Below, in pieces: positions 1 through 6,662 of a DNA stretch of 12,651 nucleotides (position 1 is the stretch's first letter; the number at the start of each line of letters is the position of its first letter). The position numbers and the translations under genes were made by a program. This stretch comes from Nitrospiraceae bacterium (GTDB lineage: Bacteria > Nitrospirota > Thermodesulfovibrionia > UBA6902): NCBI GenBank assembly GCA_020354155.1, contig CP070644.1, positions 911,141 to 923,791 of the forward strand, in the 5' to 3' direction. Under the pieces are notes generated by a model. That model had not been told where the DNA came from and made no database searches. It worked only from the letters and a program-made list of their open reading frames with translations.

Positions 1-1
1 A

Positions 2-1546
2 TCGTCACTCGTGGTCTTCGGTTTTGGACTGGGATATCACCTTATTGAGCTCAGCAGACAGACAGAAAAGAAAATTACCGTCGTTGAACCTGATCTGAAT
101 ATTCTCAGGGCAGCCATGAAGACAGTTGACCTTTCCTCTCTGCTTGCAAAAATAGATGTTGTGACTGATGGAAGGGTTGTTGTTGAAGACAATAAAACCG
201 TAATTCTGAAACACCATCCTTCTGTAAAAGTGAATCAGAAGTATTATGACATATCTCTTGAGCAGTTGCAGTTGCGACAGCGTATGGCCGGAGGCATGAA
301 AATTCTTGTTGTAGGACCTGTTCATGGCGGCTCGCTGCCAATTGCAAAGTACTGTTCTGCATCTCTCAAGAAGCTTGGTCACAGGGTAGAACTGATTGAC
401 AACAGCCGATTTGCAGATGCCCTTCACTATGCAAAAGATGTTACCGGAACGAAAGATCGTTTTGAAAAAATGACGTCCTATCTCTCTGAATTCCTTTCCG
501 AGACGGTACTGGCGCGGTGTGAGGTGTTTAAACCGGACCTGGTCTTTGCCCTGGCGCAGGCCCCCCTGACTGAGCGGTGCCTTACAGTGCTGCATGAGCA
601 TAAGGTTCCGACTGCATTCTGGTTTGTCGAAGATTTCAGATTTATGCATTACTGGAAGACGGTCGCAGGGCATTATGATTATTTTTTCACAATTCAGAAG
701 GGGGAGTTCTTTCGTGAACTTGAAGAGGCGGGGGTACAGAACTATCATTACCTCCCTATGGCAGCCTTCCCCGATGAACACAGACCAGTTGATTTATCAG
801 ACGACGAAATAGAGTATTACGGCAGTGATGTGTCTTTTGCCGGGGCAGGGTACTACAACAGAAAAAACTTTCTGAAAGGACTCCTTGATTTTGATCTGAA
901 GATATGGGGTACTGACTGGGACATGACGTCAGCGCTTGGCAGTGCCGTGCAGCGAGGAGGCGCCAGGATATCGTCTGAGGACTTAGTAAATATATTTAAT
1001 GCATCAAAGATAAACATTAACCTTCATTCTTCCACCTATCATGGGGGGATTAATCCCTTTGGAGACTTTCTGAATCCAAGGACATTCGAGATAATGAGCT
1101 GCGGCGCTTTTCAGCTTGTAGACAGGCGTTCCTTTCTGAAGGGCATATTTAATGAGAGAGAAGAAATTATTGTCTTTGACGACCTTGATGATCTCAGGGA
1201 AAAGGTGGAATATTACCTTGAACGTCCAGAGGAAAGAAAGCGCATAGCTGCACGGGGCAGAGAACGAATTCTTCAGCAGCATACCTATGAACACAGAATG
1301 CGGGAGATGCTCGATTGTGTTCTCCAGAACGGGTACCAGCCGCCTCAATGGAAGGGTGAAGGAGAGGATGTACAGTCCTTACTGAAAGATGCGGAGGGCG
1401 ATAAGGAGCTGGTAGAATTCTTTGCCCGATATGATGATCAGAAAAAAATAGCCCTCTCAGACATCACAGAGGACATCCGGAAGGGAGAAGGAGACCTGTC
1501 ACGGCAGGAGAAAATAATGCTCATGATGCATGAATTATCAACCTGA
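2..1546 (+). CDS. Partial CgeB-like glycosyltransferase with Maf-like N-terminal segment
   Basis: The 5' end is missing: the frame is open from base 2 and no start is convincing. The GTG at 11 lies inside a conserved-looking strand and is probably internal. The first ~95 visible residues (FGFGLGYH, then VVEPD) resemble the nucleotide-binding-like part of Maf/DUF115 motility glycosyltransferases. From about base 296 a second domain begins (MKILVVGPVHGG), which looks like the N-terminal half of CgeB-type GT-B enzymes. The C-terminal glycosyltransferase group 1 region follows, with NPRTFEIMSCGAFQLVD at about bases 1070-1125, the usual CgeB nucleotide-sugar signature. A charged helical tail ends the protein. 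Its likely role is transfer of a sugar from a nucleotide donor, perhaps to flagellin, given the stator genes downstream. The acceptor is inferred, not shown. The stop lies 4 bases before the preferred start of the next gene. Confidence 0.8.
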   Translation, partial: SSLVVFGFGLGYHLIELSRQTEKKITVVEPDLNILRAAMKTVDLSSLLAKIDVVTDGRVVVEDNKTVILKHHPSVKVNQKYYDISLEQLQLRQRMAGGMKILVVGPVHGGSLPIAKYCSASLKKLGHRVELIDNSRFADALHYAKDVTGTKDRFEKMTSYLSEFLSETVLARCEVFKPDLVFALAQAPLTERCLTVLHEHKVPTAFWFVEDFRFMHYWKTVAGHYDYFFTIQKGEFFRELEEAGVQNYHYLPMAAFPDEHRPVDLSDDEIEYYGSDVSFAGAGYYNRKNFLKGLLDFDLKIWGTDWDMTSALGSAVQRGGARISSEDLVNIFNASKININLHSSTYHGGINPFGDFLNPRTFEIMSCGAFQLVDRRSFLKGIFNEREEIIVFDDLDDLREKVEYYLERPEERKRIAARGRERILQQHTYEHRMREMLDCVLQNGYQPPQWKGEGEDVQSLLKDAEGDKELVEFFARYDDQKKIALSDITEDIRKGEGDLSRQEKIMLMMHELST

Positions 1547-1550
1547 CACT

Positions 1551-3284
1551 ATGAAGGATATCCTGATTATAAACCTGACCCGCATGGGAGACCTCCTTCA
1601 GACAACACCCCTGATGGCAGGCCTGAAAAACAAATATCCCGGACTAAAAATAACCTTGCTTGCTAATGCCGCATTTGCAGAGATCTGCCGGGGCATCCCA
1701 CTGATAGATGATCTTATACTCTTCGATATGAAGGAATATCGTTCAAGACTCCTGAACAGGGAGTACAGGATCATTGACAACTACCGGTTTCTTGAGAAAA
1801 TGATAGATCATATCAATGAAAAGGAATATGATCTGGCGATGAATGTAACACACTCTCCTGCAAGCGCTGTACTGACTTCACTCGTACGGGCAGGCGAGGT
1901 CAGGGGCTTTACCATGGATTCAGAAGGTCACAGGATCATTAAACATCCCTGGATGCGCTATTTCTTCCACGTTGTGCATAACAGACAGTACAATCCTTTT
2001 CATATTGTTGACATGTACATGAAATTCGGCGAGGTAGCACCGCAAACAAGGACGCTCATCTATAAGATCCCGGCAGAGGATGAGGAAAAGGCATTAACCC
2101 TTTTGAAAAATAAGGTGAGCGATACCCTGCTCAAACGTGTTGGCATTCATCTTGGCGCCAGTAAAAATGATAAGGCGTGGCCAGTTCGATCCTATGCGTC
2201 ACTTGCCGACCGTATCATGTCAGACTGTAATGCAGAGATTATACTTTTCGGGAGCACTGCGGAGTGCGCCCTTGCAGAAGAATTCACACAATACCTCAAT
2301 AAACCTCCACGTAACCTTGTAGGGAAAACAGGTCTCTCGGAACTGGCAGCATTGCTGAAACACTGTGACCTCTTTATCACAAATGATACTGGTCCGCTGC
2401 ATATTGCCACAACAGCAGGCACACAGGTACTGGATATTTCTACGGCAAATGTACACTGCTTTGAAACAGGACCCTATGGAGAAGATCATTATGTTATTCA
2501 GGCAGATCTCCCCTGTGCTCCCTGCGGATTTGATGTTGAATGTAACGATCGGGTCTGTAAGTCAACTGTTACGCCCGAATCAGTCTTTCAGGTAGCAAAG
2601 GCACTGTTAGAGGGCAACGTGAATGAACAGAAGTTCACCGCTGCTGAATGGAAAGATCTCCAGGTTTACCGGTCGTACTTTAATGATGATGGACACCTTG
2701 ACTTCAGGCCCCTTATTCAACAGGTTTTAAAGAAAGAAACATTATTCAGGATACTGTACAGACAGGTCTGGAATATGACTTCTGAAGATTCCGATTACAA
2801 TAGTGCATATGCTTTTGAAAGAATCTTCAGCGAGATTTCCCTGAACCATAATCTCGATGAAGTTTATACTCTTCTCCCTGCATTAAAAATCGATGCTGGT
2901 ATTCTTGAGCACCTTGTAACTCTGGCAGGGCAGGGGCATGAGGTTGTTTACGGTATCCATGCAGAGGCTTCACAGGTTTCGCCCGATTATTCATTGATAA
3001 CAGAAACCTGGAAGAGCATCAAAAAAATTGACAGGGATATAGAACTTATTGGACATACCAATCCTTCTCTTAAACCACTTGTACTGATATTTCAGTTTGC
3101 ACGAGAAGCATTGGAGGGCAATGATCTTCTGTCGTTATCTGAAAAATCTGCCGGTAATTATCGGGAGCTTGTTATGAGGGCATCAGCTCTGCTGGAGCTG
3201 GTAAATAAATTTATTGCAAAAAACGAACCTGAAAAAGACCTGCACGAGACAGAAAATCCTGCTCATGCAGTTCAGCATATATGA
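1551..3284 (+). CDS. GT9 (heptosyltransferase-type) glycosyltransferase with C-terminal extension
   Basis: Residues 1-355 are a glycosyltransferase family 9 enzyme, the ADP-heptose:LPS heptosyltransferase fold. The N-terminal strand ILIINLTRMGD carries the G13-D14 loop. The donor-site region IHLGAS is near 199-204, and NDTGPLHIA near 278-286 is the family hallmark. Four cysteines (322, 325, 331, 336) follow the family's common CxPC...C...C pattern. About 220 further residues have no family I recognise and look mostly helical. I chose ATG 1551 because GT9 proteins normally begin directly at the first strand. ATG 1530 would add MNYQPDT and overlap the preceding gene by 17 bases. Neither start has a clear Shine-Dalgarno. 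The neighbourhood suggests flagellin or surface glycan assembly rather than core LPS, but this is an inference. Confidence 0.87.
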   Translation: MKDILIINLTRMGDLLQTTPLMAGLKNKYPGLKITLLANAAFAEICRGIPLIDDLILFDMKEYRSRLLNREYRIIDNYRFLEKMIDHINEKEYDLAMNVTHSPASAVLTSLVRAGEVRGFTMDSEGHRIIKHPWMRYFFHVVHNRQYNPFHIVDMYMKFGEVAPQTRTLIYKIPAEDEEKALTLLKNKVSDTLLKRVGIHLGASKNDKAWPVRSYASLADRIMSDCNAEIILFGSTAECALAEEFTQYLNKPPRNLVGKTGLSELAALLKHCDLFITNDTGPLHIATTAGTQVLDISTANVHCFETGPYGEDHYVIQADLPCAPCGFDVECNDRVCKSTVTPESVFQVAKALLEGNVNEQKFTAAEWKDLQVYRSYFNDDGHLDFRPLIQQVLKKETLFRILYRQVWNMTSEDSDYNSAYAFERIFSEISLNHNLDEVYTLLPALKIDAGILEHLVTLAGQGHEVVYGIHAEASQVSPDYSLITETWKSIKKIDRDIELIGHTNPSLKPLVLIFQFAREALEGNDLLSLSEKSAGNYRELVMRASALLELVNKFIAKNEPEKDLHETENPAHAVQHI

Positions 3285-3318
3285 AGTGAATGATATTACG
3301 GAAATGCTATTAACCAAT

Positions 3319-3323
3319 GGAGG
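3319..3323 (+). promoter_or_regulatory. Shine-Dalgarno GGAGG deciding start at 3329
   Basis: A perfect GGAGG stands 5 bases before ATG 3329 and overlaps the competing in-frame ATG 3317, so the downstream start is preferred. Confidence 0.7.
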
Positions 3324-3328
3324 ATAGA

Positions 3329-3775
3329 ATGAATAAATTAATGGAAAACAATACTGCAAAAAATGAGCTGCTCAGTGCTATCAGGAACAGTATAGGGGAC
3401 GCAAGGGATTCTGTGCAAAAACTGGAAAATGTGTTTAAAAGCAATGTCACATCACTGCGCGTTGAAGAGAGTGAAGAAGTATTTCAAAACCTCAGTCAAA
3501 ACATTCATGATCTGCAGTATTTCATGGAGTTTGTCAATGAATTAAAGAACGCTACGACATGCTTTGATAATTTCAATCTCCCTGCGGACCCTATTTCAAG
3601 TGACAACATAGGAGCAAACCTTTTCCACGAGATGGCGAATGCCTTTATGTCGAATGACTGGATCATGCTCTCTGACCTTATTGAGTACGAACTTACGCCG
3701 ATGCTGCTCCAGGAAGATGAATGGCTGAGAACTCTGGGTGACAGGGTTGACAGGTGTGAGTCAGAAAGATGTTAA
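3329..3775 (+). CDS. Small helical protein of unknown function
   Basis: The product is 148 residues, acidic and predicted almost entirely helical from its sequence pattern. It has no signal peptide or membrane segment, so it is likely cytoplasmic. The first ~75 residues (NELLSAIRNSI, VQKLENVF) have coiled-coil-like spacing. Near the C-terminus a patch, NDWIMLSDLIEYELTPML, looks like a conserved core. I chose ATG 3329 over ATG 3317 because GGAGG at 3319-3323 sits 5 bases upstream of it, which makes the upstream ATG part of the ribosome binding site. It lies 44 bases after a glycosyltransferase gene and before the stator operon. A flagellar accessory or chaperone-like role is possible by context only. 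I do not recognise the family. Confidence 0.72.
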   Translation: MNKLMENNTAKNELLSAIRNSIGDARDSVQKLENVFKSNVTSLRVEESEEVFQNLSQNIHDLQYFMEFVNELKNATTCFDNFNLPADPISSDNIGANLFHEMANAFMSNDWIMLSDLIEYELTPMLLQEDEWLRTLGDRVDRCESERC

Positions 3776-3838
3776 AGGATGATCAATGCATTACCGATAC
3801 AGACATAGGGTGATATCCATTTAATTATTATTAATCGG

Positions 3839-3852
3839 ATACATATATGTAT
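3839..3852. promoter_or_regulatory. 14-bp perfect palindrome upstream of response regulator
   Basis: ATACATATATGTAT is a perfect 14-bp palindrome in the AT-rich 130-base gap before the response-regulator gene, 54 bases upstream of its start. It could be an operator for a dimeric regulator. The composition is AT-rich, so a short palindrome could occur by chance. No convincing sigma-28 or sigma-54 promoter is visible in this gap. Confidence 0.3.
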
Positions 3853-3905
3853 GGTTTGATAAGAAGGAATAAACGAAGTAAGACAATGAAATAAAAGGGA
3901 AAATC

Positions 3906-4535
3906 GTGGAAAAATCAAAGTTTAAGATTCTTATCGCAGAAGATGACGAAATGGTCAGGGATGTGGTCATAAAGTTTCTCACCGATGAGGGCTTTTACGT
4001 TGGCGCTGCCAAAGACGGTCTCGACGCCATCCGGCTCATGAGGCTCGAAGACTTTAACATGGTCATAACAGATCTGCGGATGCCGGGTGCCGATGGAATG
4101 GAGGTCCTGAGAACAGCACTGCAGTACAATCCCCGGCTTCCCGTAGTACTGTTTACAGCATACGGAACTCTTGATACAGTACTTGATGCCATGAAAGCGG
4201 GAGCCTATGACTATATCGTTAAACCTTTTGTAATGCAGCAGCTTTTGATTGTTGTCAGGAATGCCTATAACCTCGTCACCTTGACGTGTGAAAATGAAAT
4301 GCTGTCCAGTCAGTTGCGTGAGACCTACCGCAACCTGGAAACGGTAAGGACTCTTGCTGAAAGCAAAGACACAGGTATTATTTCCGATTCTGTGGAGAGG
4401 GTGGAGAAGCTTCAGGAGCTTGACATTATCAACGGGGAGGAAGCCGATATTATTAAGGAACGGCTTGTCTCTGGAAATGAAAATATCAAAAAATACACTT
4501 CTCTTGTGCAGGATCTTAAGGGGACTAAATCGTAG
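3906..4535 (+). CDS. Receiver-only response regulator with helical C-terminal tail
   Basis: Residues 1-125 form a complete CheY-like receiver. The acidic pocket is E12-D13-D14, the phosphoacceptor is D56 (VITDLRMPG), the switch residue is T84 (LFTAYG) and the conserved lysine is K106 (IVKPF). All are intact, so phosphorylation by a histidine kinase is expected. Residues ~126-209 contain no recognisable DNA-binding or enzymatic output. They look helical (ENEMLSSQLRETYRNLE) and may mediate dimerisation or partner binding. The start is GTG, with AAGGGA a few bases upstream. It opens a tight run RR-PilZ-MotA-MotB-kinase, so a role in motor control is likely, with the kinase at 6663 as its candidate partner. 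The receiver call is firm; the partner is inferred. Confidence 0.92.
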   Translation: MEKSKFKILIAEDDEMVRDVVIKFLTDEGFYVGAAKDGLDAIRLMRLEDFNMVITDLRMPGADGMEVLRTALQYNPRLPVVLFTAYGTLDTVLDAMKAGAYDYIVKPFVMQQLLIVVRNAYNLVTLTCENEMLSSQLRETYRNLETVRTLAESKDTGIISDSVERVEKLQELDIINGEEADIIKERLVSGNENIKKYTSLVQDLKGTKS

Positions 4536-4546
4536 AGGAGGAAATC

Positions 4547-4553
4547 AAGGAGG
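4547..4553 (+). promoter_or_regulatory. Strong Shine-Dalgarno for PilZ gene
   Basis: AAGGAGG ends 5 bases before ATG 4559. A second AGGAGG lies just upstream at 4536-4541, directly after the preceding stop codon. The doubled site suggests efficient translation of the PilZ gene. Confidence 0.7.
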
Positions 4554-4558
4554 CCAGC

Positions 4559-5152
4559 ATGACCAGGGAACATGATAATAAAGAAGAGGAGAAACGAAAT
4601 TTTTTCAGGGTTGATGATGTTATACCCGTTGTTGCCAATCCCGTTGACAGCAGGATTCGCGAGGAGGTTCAGAAAAAAACATTATGCTCAAAGGCCTTTT
4701 CCGTGGAAGACAGTACAACACCTCAGGTAGGAGATACAGGAGGCAATGGCTATGATAATCCTGAGTATAGAAAGCTTCATGACATGATGATTGAGGTACG
4801 GTCGAAACTTGATTTTGTCATAAACCATTTTCTTCTTGAAAAAGAAGGACTCACAACAAATGAAAAGAAACTGGTCAATATAAGTGCATCAGGAATACGG
4901 TTTACTATTACTAATCCCGTTAAAGTGAATGATATCATGGAGATTAAACTCCTGCTGCCAACCTATCCTCCCGTTGCTGTGCTTGCCTATGGCGAAGTGA
5001 AAAGGGTCAAGAAAATTGACGATGACCAGTACGAAATAGCTCTTGAATATCTGAACATGGGTGAGCCGGTAAAAAATGAGATAATCCAGTACACACTGTG
5101 TCATCAGCGTGAAACGATCAAAAAATTCAGGGAAACACAGATGAATGAATAA
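4559..5152 (+). CDS. PilZ-domain c-di-GMP receptor, possibly tPilZ-like
   Basis: The c-di-GMP signature is split. RxxxR is at R13-R17 (RNFFR) near the N-terminus, and (D/N)xSxxG is at N107-G112 (NISASG) at the start of the beta barrel. The barrel continues to about residue 170 (IMEIKLLLP, LAYGEVKRV, YEIALEYLNM). Between the two motifs lie about 90 residues, including an amphipathic helix at 68-93 (KLHDMMIEVRSKLDFVINHF). Canonical PilZ domains have a much shorter gap. A long inserted helix is typical of tetrameric PilZ proteins related to XCC6012, so this may be a tPilZ-type oligomer. The last 8 bases overlap the motA gene, which indicates translational coupling. By analogy with YcgR, FlgZ and MotI it probably tunes the adjacent stator in response to c-di-GMP. 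The stator target is an inference. Confidence 0.83.
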   Translation: MTREHDNKEEEKRNFFRVDDVIPVVANPVDSRIREEVQKKTLCSKAFSVEDSTTPQVGDTGGNGYDNPEYRKLHDMMIEVRSKLDFVINHFLLEKEGLTTNEKKLVNISASGIRFTITNPVKVNDIMEIKLLLPTYPPVAVLAYGEVKRVKKIDDDQYEIALEYLNMGEPVKNEIIQYTLCHQRETIKKFRETQMNE

Positions 5153-5921
5153 GGCAAGCATTATCGGACTCATTGTTGGAATTGCTGCAATACTGGGTGG
5201 AAACCTTCTGGAAGGGGGAAGAATTGCCTCCATTGCCCAGGGATCAGCTGCCCTTATTGTTTTTGGCGGTACTCTGGGAGCAACGTTTTTAAGTTTTTCA
5301 ATGAAGGATATGTCCCTTGCCGGAAAACTGCTCCGCGAGGTCTTCTTTGACAGCGGACTGGTACCTGAGAGCAAGGCTGTCATTAATCAGACAGTAGATT
5401 TTGCTGTCAAGGCAAGGAGAAATGGAATGCTTTCACTGGACAGGGATTTACAGTCAATTCATTACGGTTTTCTCAAGCGTGCCCTCAGACTTGCAATTGA
5501 TGGACTAGATCCGTCTGTACTGCATAGCACACTGGAACAGGAAAACAGGACCTTTGAAGAAGAACGGGACAGGGCTGCACGGGTATTTGAGGCTGCAGGA
5601 GGCTTTGCCCCGACGATAGGGATCATCGGTGCAGTCCTTGGATTAATCCATGTCATGGAAAATCTCAGTGACCCTGCAGAACTTGGTTCGGGAATTGCAG
5701 TTGCCTTTGTTGCTACCGTGTATGGAGTAGCATCCGCGAATCTTATTTTTCTGCCCATTGCCAAAAAACTGCTGAATAATATGCGGCAGGAGATTTCTTT
5801 GAGGGAGATGATTATAGAGGCGGTCATGGGTATCCAGGCAGGGAAGAGTCCATTTTATCTCAGAGAATATCTGAGTTCCTATCTATACAAAAAAAGATCT
5901 GAACATCAGGTCAGTCCATAA
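5145..5921 (+). CDS. motA: Flagellar motor stator protein MotA (MotC/PomA-like)
   Basis: This 258-residue inner-membrane protein has the MotA layout: two N-terminal membrane helices (about 4-22 and 30-50), a cytoplasmic domain (about 52-150), and two C-terminal helices (about 152-172 and 182-206). The cytoplasmic R91-R92 and D99 (ARRNGMLSLD) correspond to the charged rotor-contacting residues. P156 (GGFAPTIGIIGAVLG) and P204 correspond to the two conserved stator prolines. The sequence pattern is closer to the PomA/MotC group than to E. coli MotA. It pairs with the MotB at 5940 to form an ion-driven stator that turns the flagellar rotor. The start overlaps the PilZ gene by 8 bases. The coupling ion cannot be decided from the sequence with confidence. 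Confidence 0.93.
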   Translation: MNKASIIGLIVGIAAILGGNLLEGGRIASIAQGSAALIVFGGTLGATFLSFSMKDMSLAGKLLREVFFDSGLVPESKAVINQTVDFAVKARRNGMLSLDRDLQSIHYGFLKRALRLAIDGLDPSVLHSTLEQENRTFEEERDRAARVFEAAGGFAPTIGIIGAVLGLIHVMENLSDPAELGSGIAVAFVATVYGVASANLIFLPIAKKLLNNMRQEISLREMIIEAVMGIQAGKSPFYLREYLSSYLYKKRSEHQVSP

Positions 5922-5939
5922 CTGACAATCATTTTATAA

Positions 5940-6662
5940 ATGTTATTCAGGAAAACAATTAGAAAAAATCGAAATGAACCGCATGAGAATGTTGAACGCT
6001 GGATGGTGTCTTACGCAGACTTTGTTACACTCCTTTTCTGTTTCTTCACAGCAATGTACGCCATAAGCAATGTTGATTCCAGTAAACTGGGGAAGTTTGT
6101 GGGGTCAATGAAGGCCGCCTTTCATGCTCCGGGCAGGCAGGGCAATGTCATGTCGCTTATAGAAGGCATTGACGTCTATGTTCGCGATGATATTGAGCTG
6201 GAATCTGATGTGAGGGACCTGCTTGGCCCTCTTATTACAGAATCAGAGGGATCTATTGATGTGAAAAGGGACGCCCGCGGTGTGGTTATTTCAGTCGCTG
6301 ATACGTTTTTTTTTCAGCCTGGTTCTGCTACACTTAAGGAAAAATCTCAGGATACTCTCGACCGTATCGCACCAGTCTTTGAAAGACACTCAAATCTAGT
6401 GAGAATAGAGGGTCATTCGGATAACGTCACAGTCAAGCTTGACCGGTTTCCTTCCAACTGGGAGCTTTCAGCAGCTCGGGCAATTAATGTGGCACGATAT
6501 TTTATTGAAGTTCATGACGTCCAGCCTGGCATGATTGCCACAACAGGTTATGCTGAATACAGGCCTGTGGCATCAAACGACACCCCTGAAGGCAGGGCAA
6601 AAAACAGACGGGTAGATATCGTGTTAATGAGTGAACTGGAGAGTAAGAAAGAACCCAAATGA
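5940..6662 (+). CDS. motB: Flagellar motor stator protein MotB (MotD-like, short)
   Basis: This 240-residue protein has a short basic N-terminus and a single membrane helix at about 23-43 beginning SYADFVTLLF. D27 is the expected ion-binding aspartate. A periplasmic linker follows, then an OmpA/MotB peptidoglycan-binding domain at about 115-232. Key motifs there are GHSDN (158-162), NWELSAAR (173-180) and NRR (222-224). It partners the MotA encoded 18 bases upstream, anchoring the stator to the cell wall. It resembles MotD-type proteins in its helix and lacks a long C-terminal tail. No clear Shine-Dalgarno precedes ATG 5940, so coupling to motA translation is likely. The TGA stop is immediately followed by the kinase start. 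Confidence 0.92.
   Translation: MLFRKTIRKNRNEPHENVERWMVSYADFVTLLFCFFTAMYAISNVDSSKLGKFVGSMKAAFHAPGRQGNVMSLIEGIDVYVRDDIELESDVRDLLGPLITESEGSIDVKRDARGVVISVADTFFFQPGSATLKEKSQDTLDRIAPVFERHSNLVRIEGHSDNVTVKLDRFPSNWELSAARAINVARYFIEVHDVQPGMIATTGYAEYRPVASNDTPEGRAKNRRVDIVLMSELESKKEPK

Noticed and set aside
5..781. Long open frame on the minus strand opposite the CgeB-like gene
   Set aside because: It has no domain pattern and is antisense to a gene with clear glycosyltransferase motifs, so it is a shadow frame.
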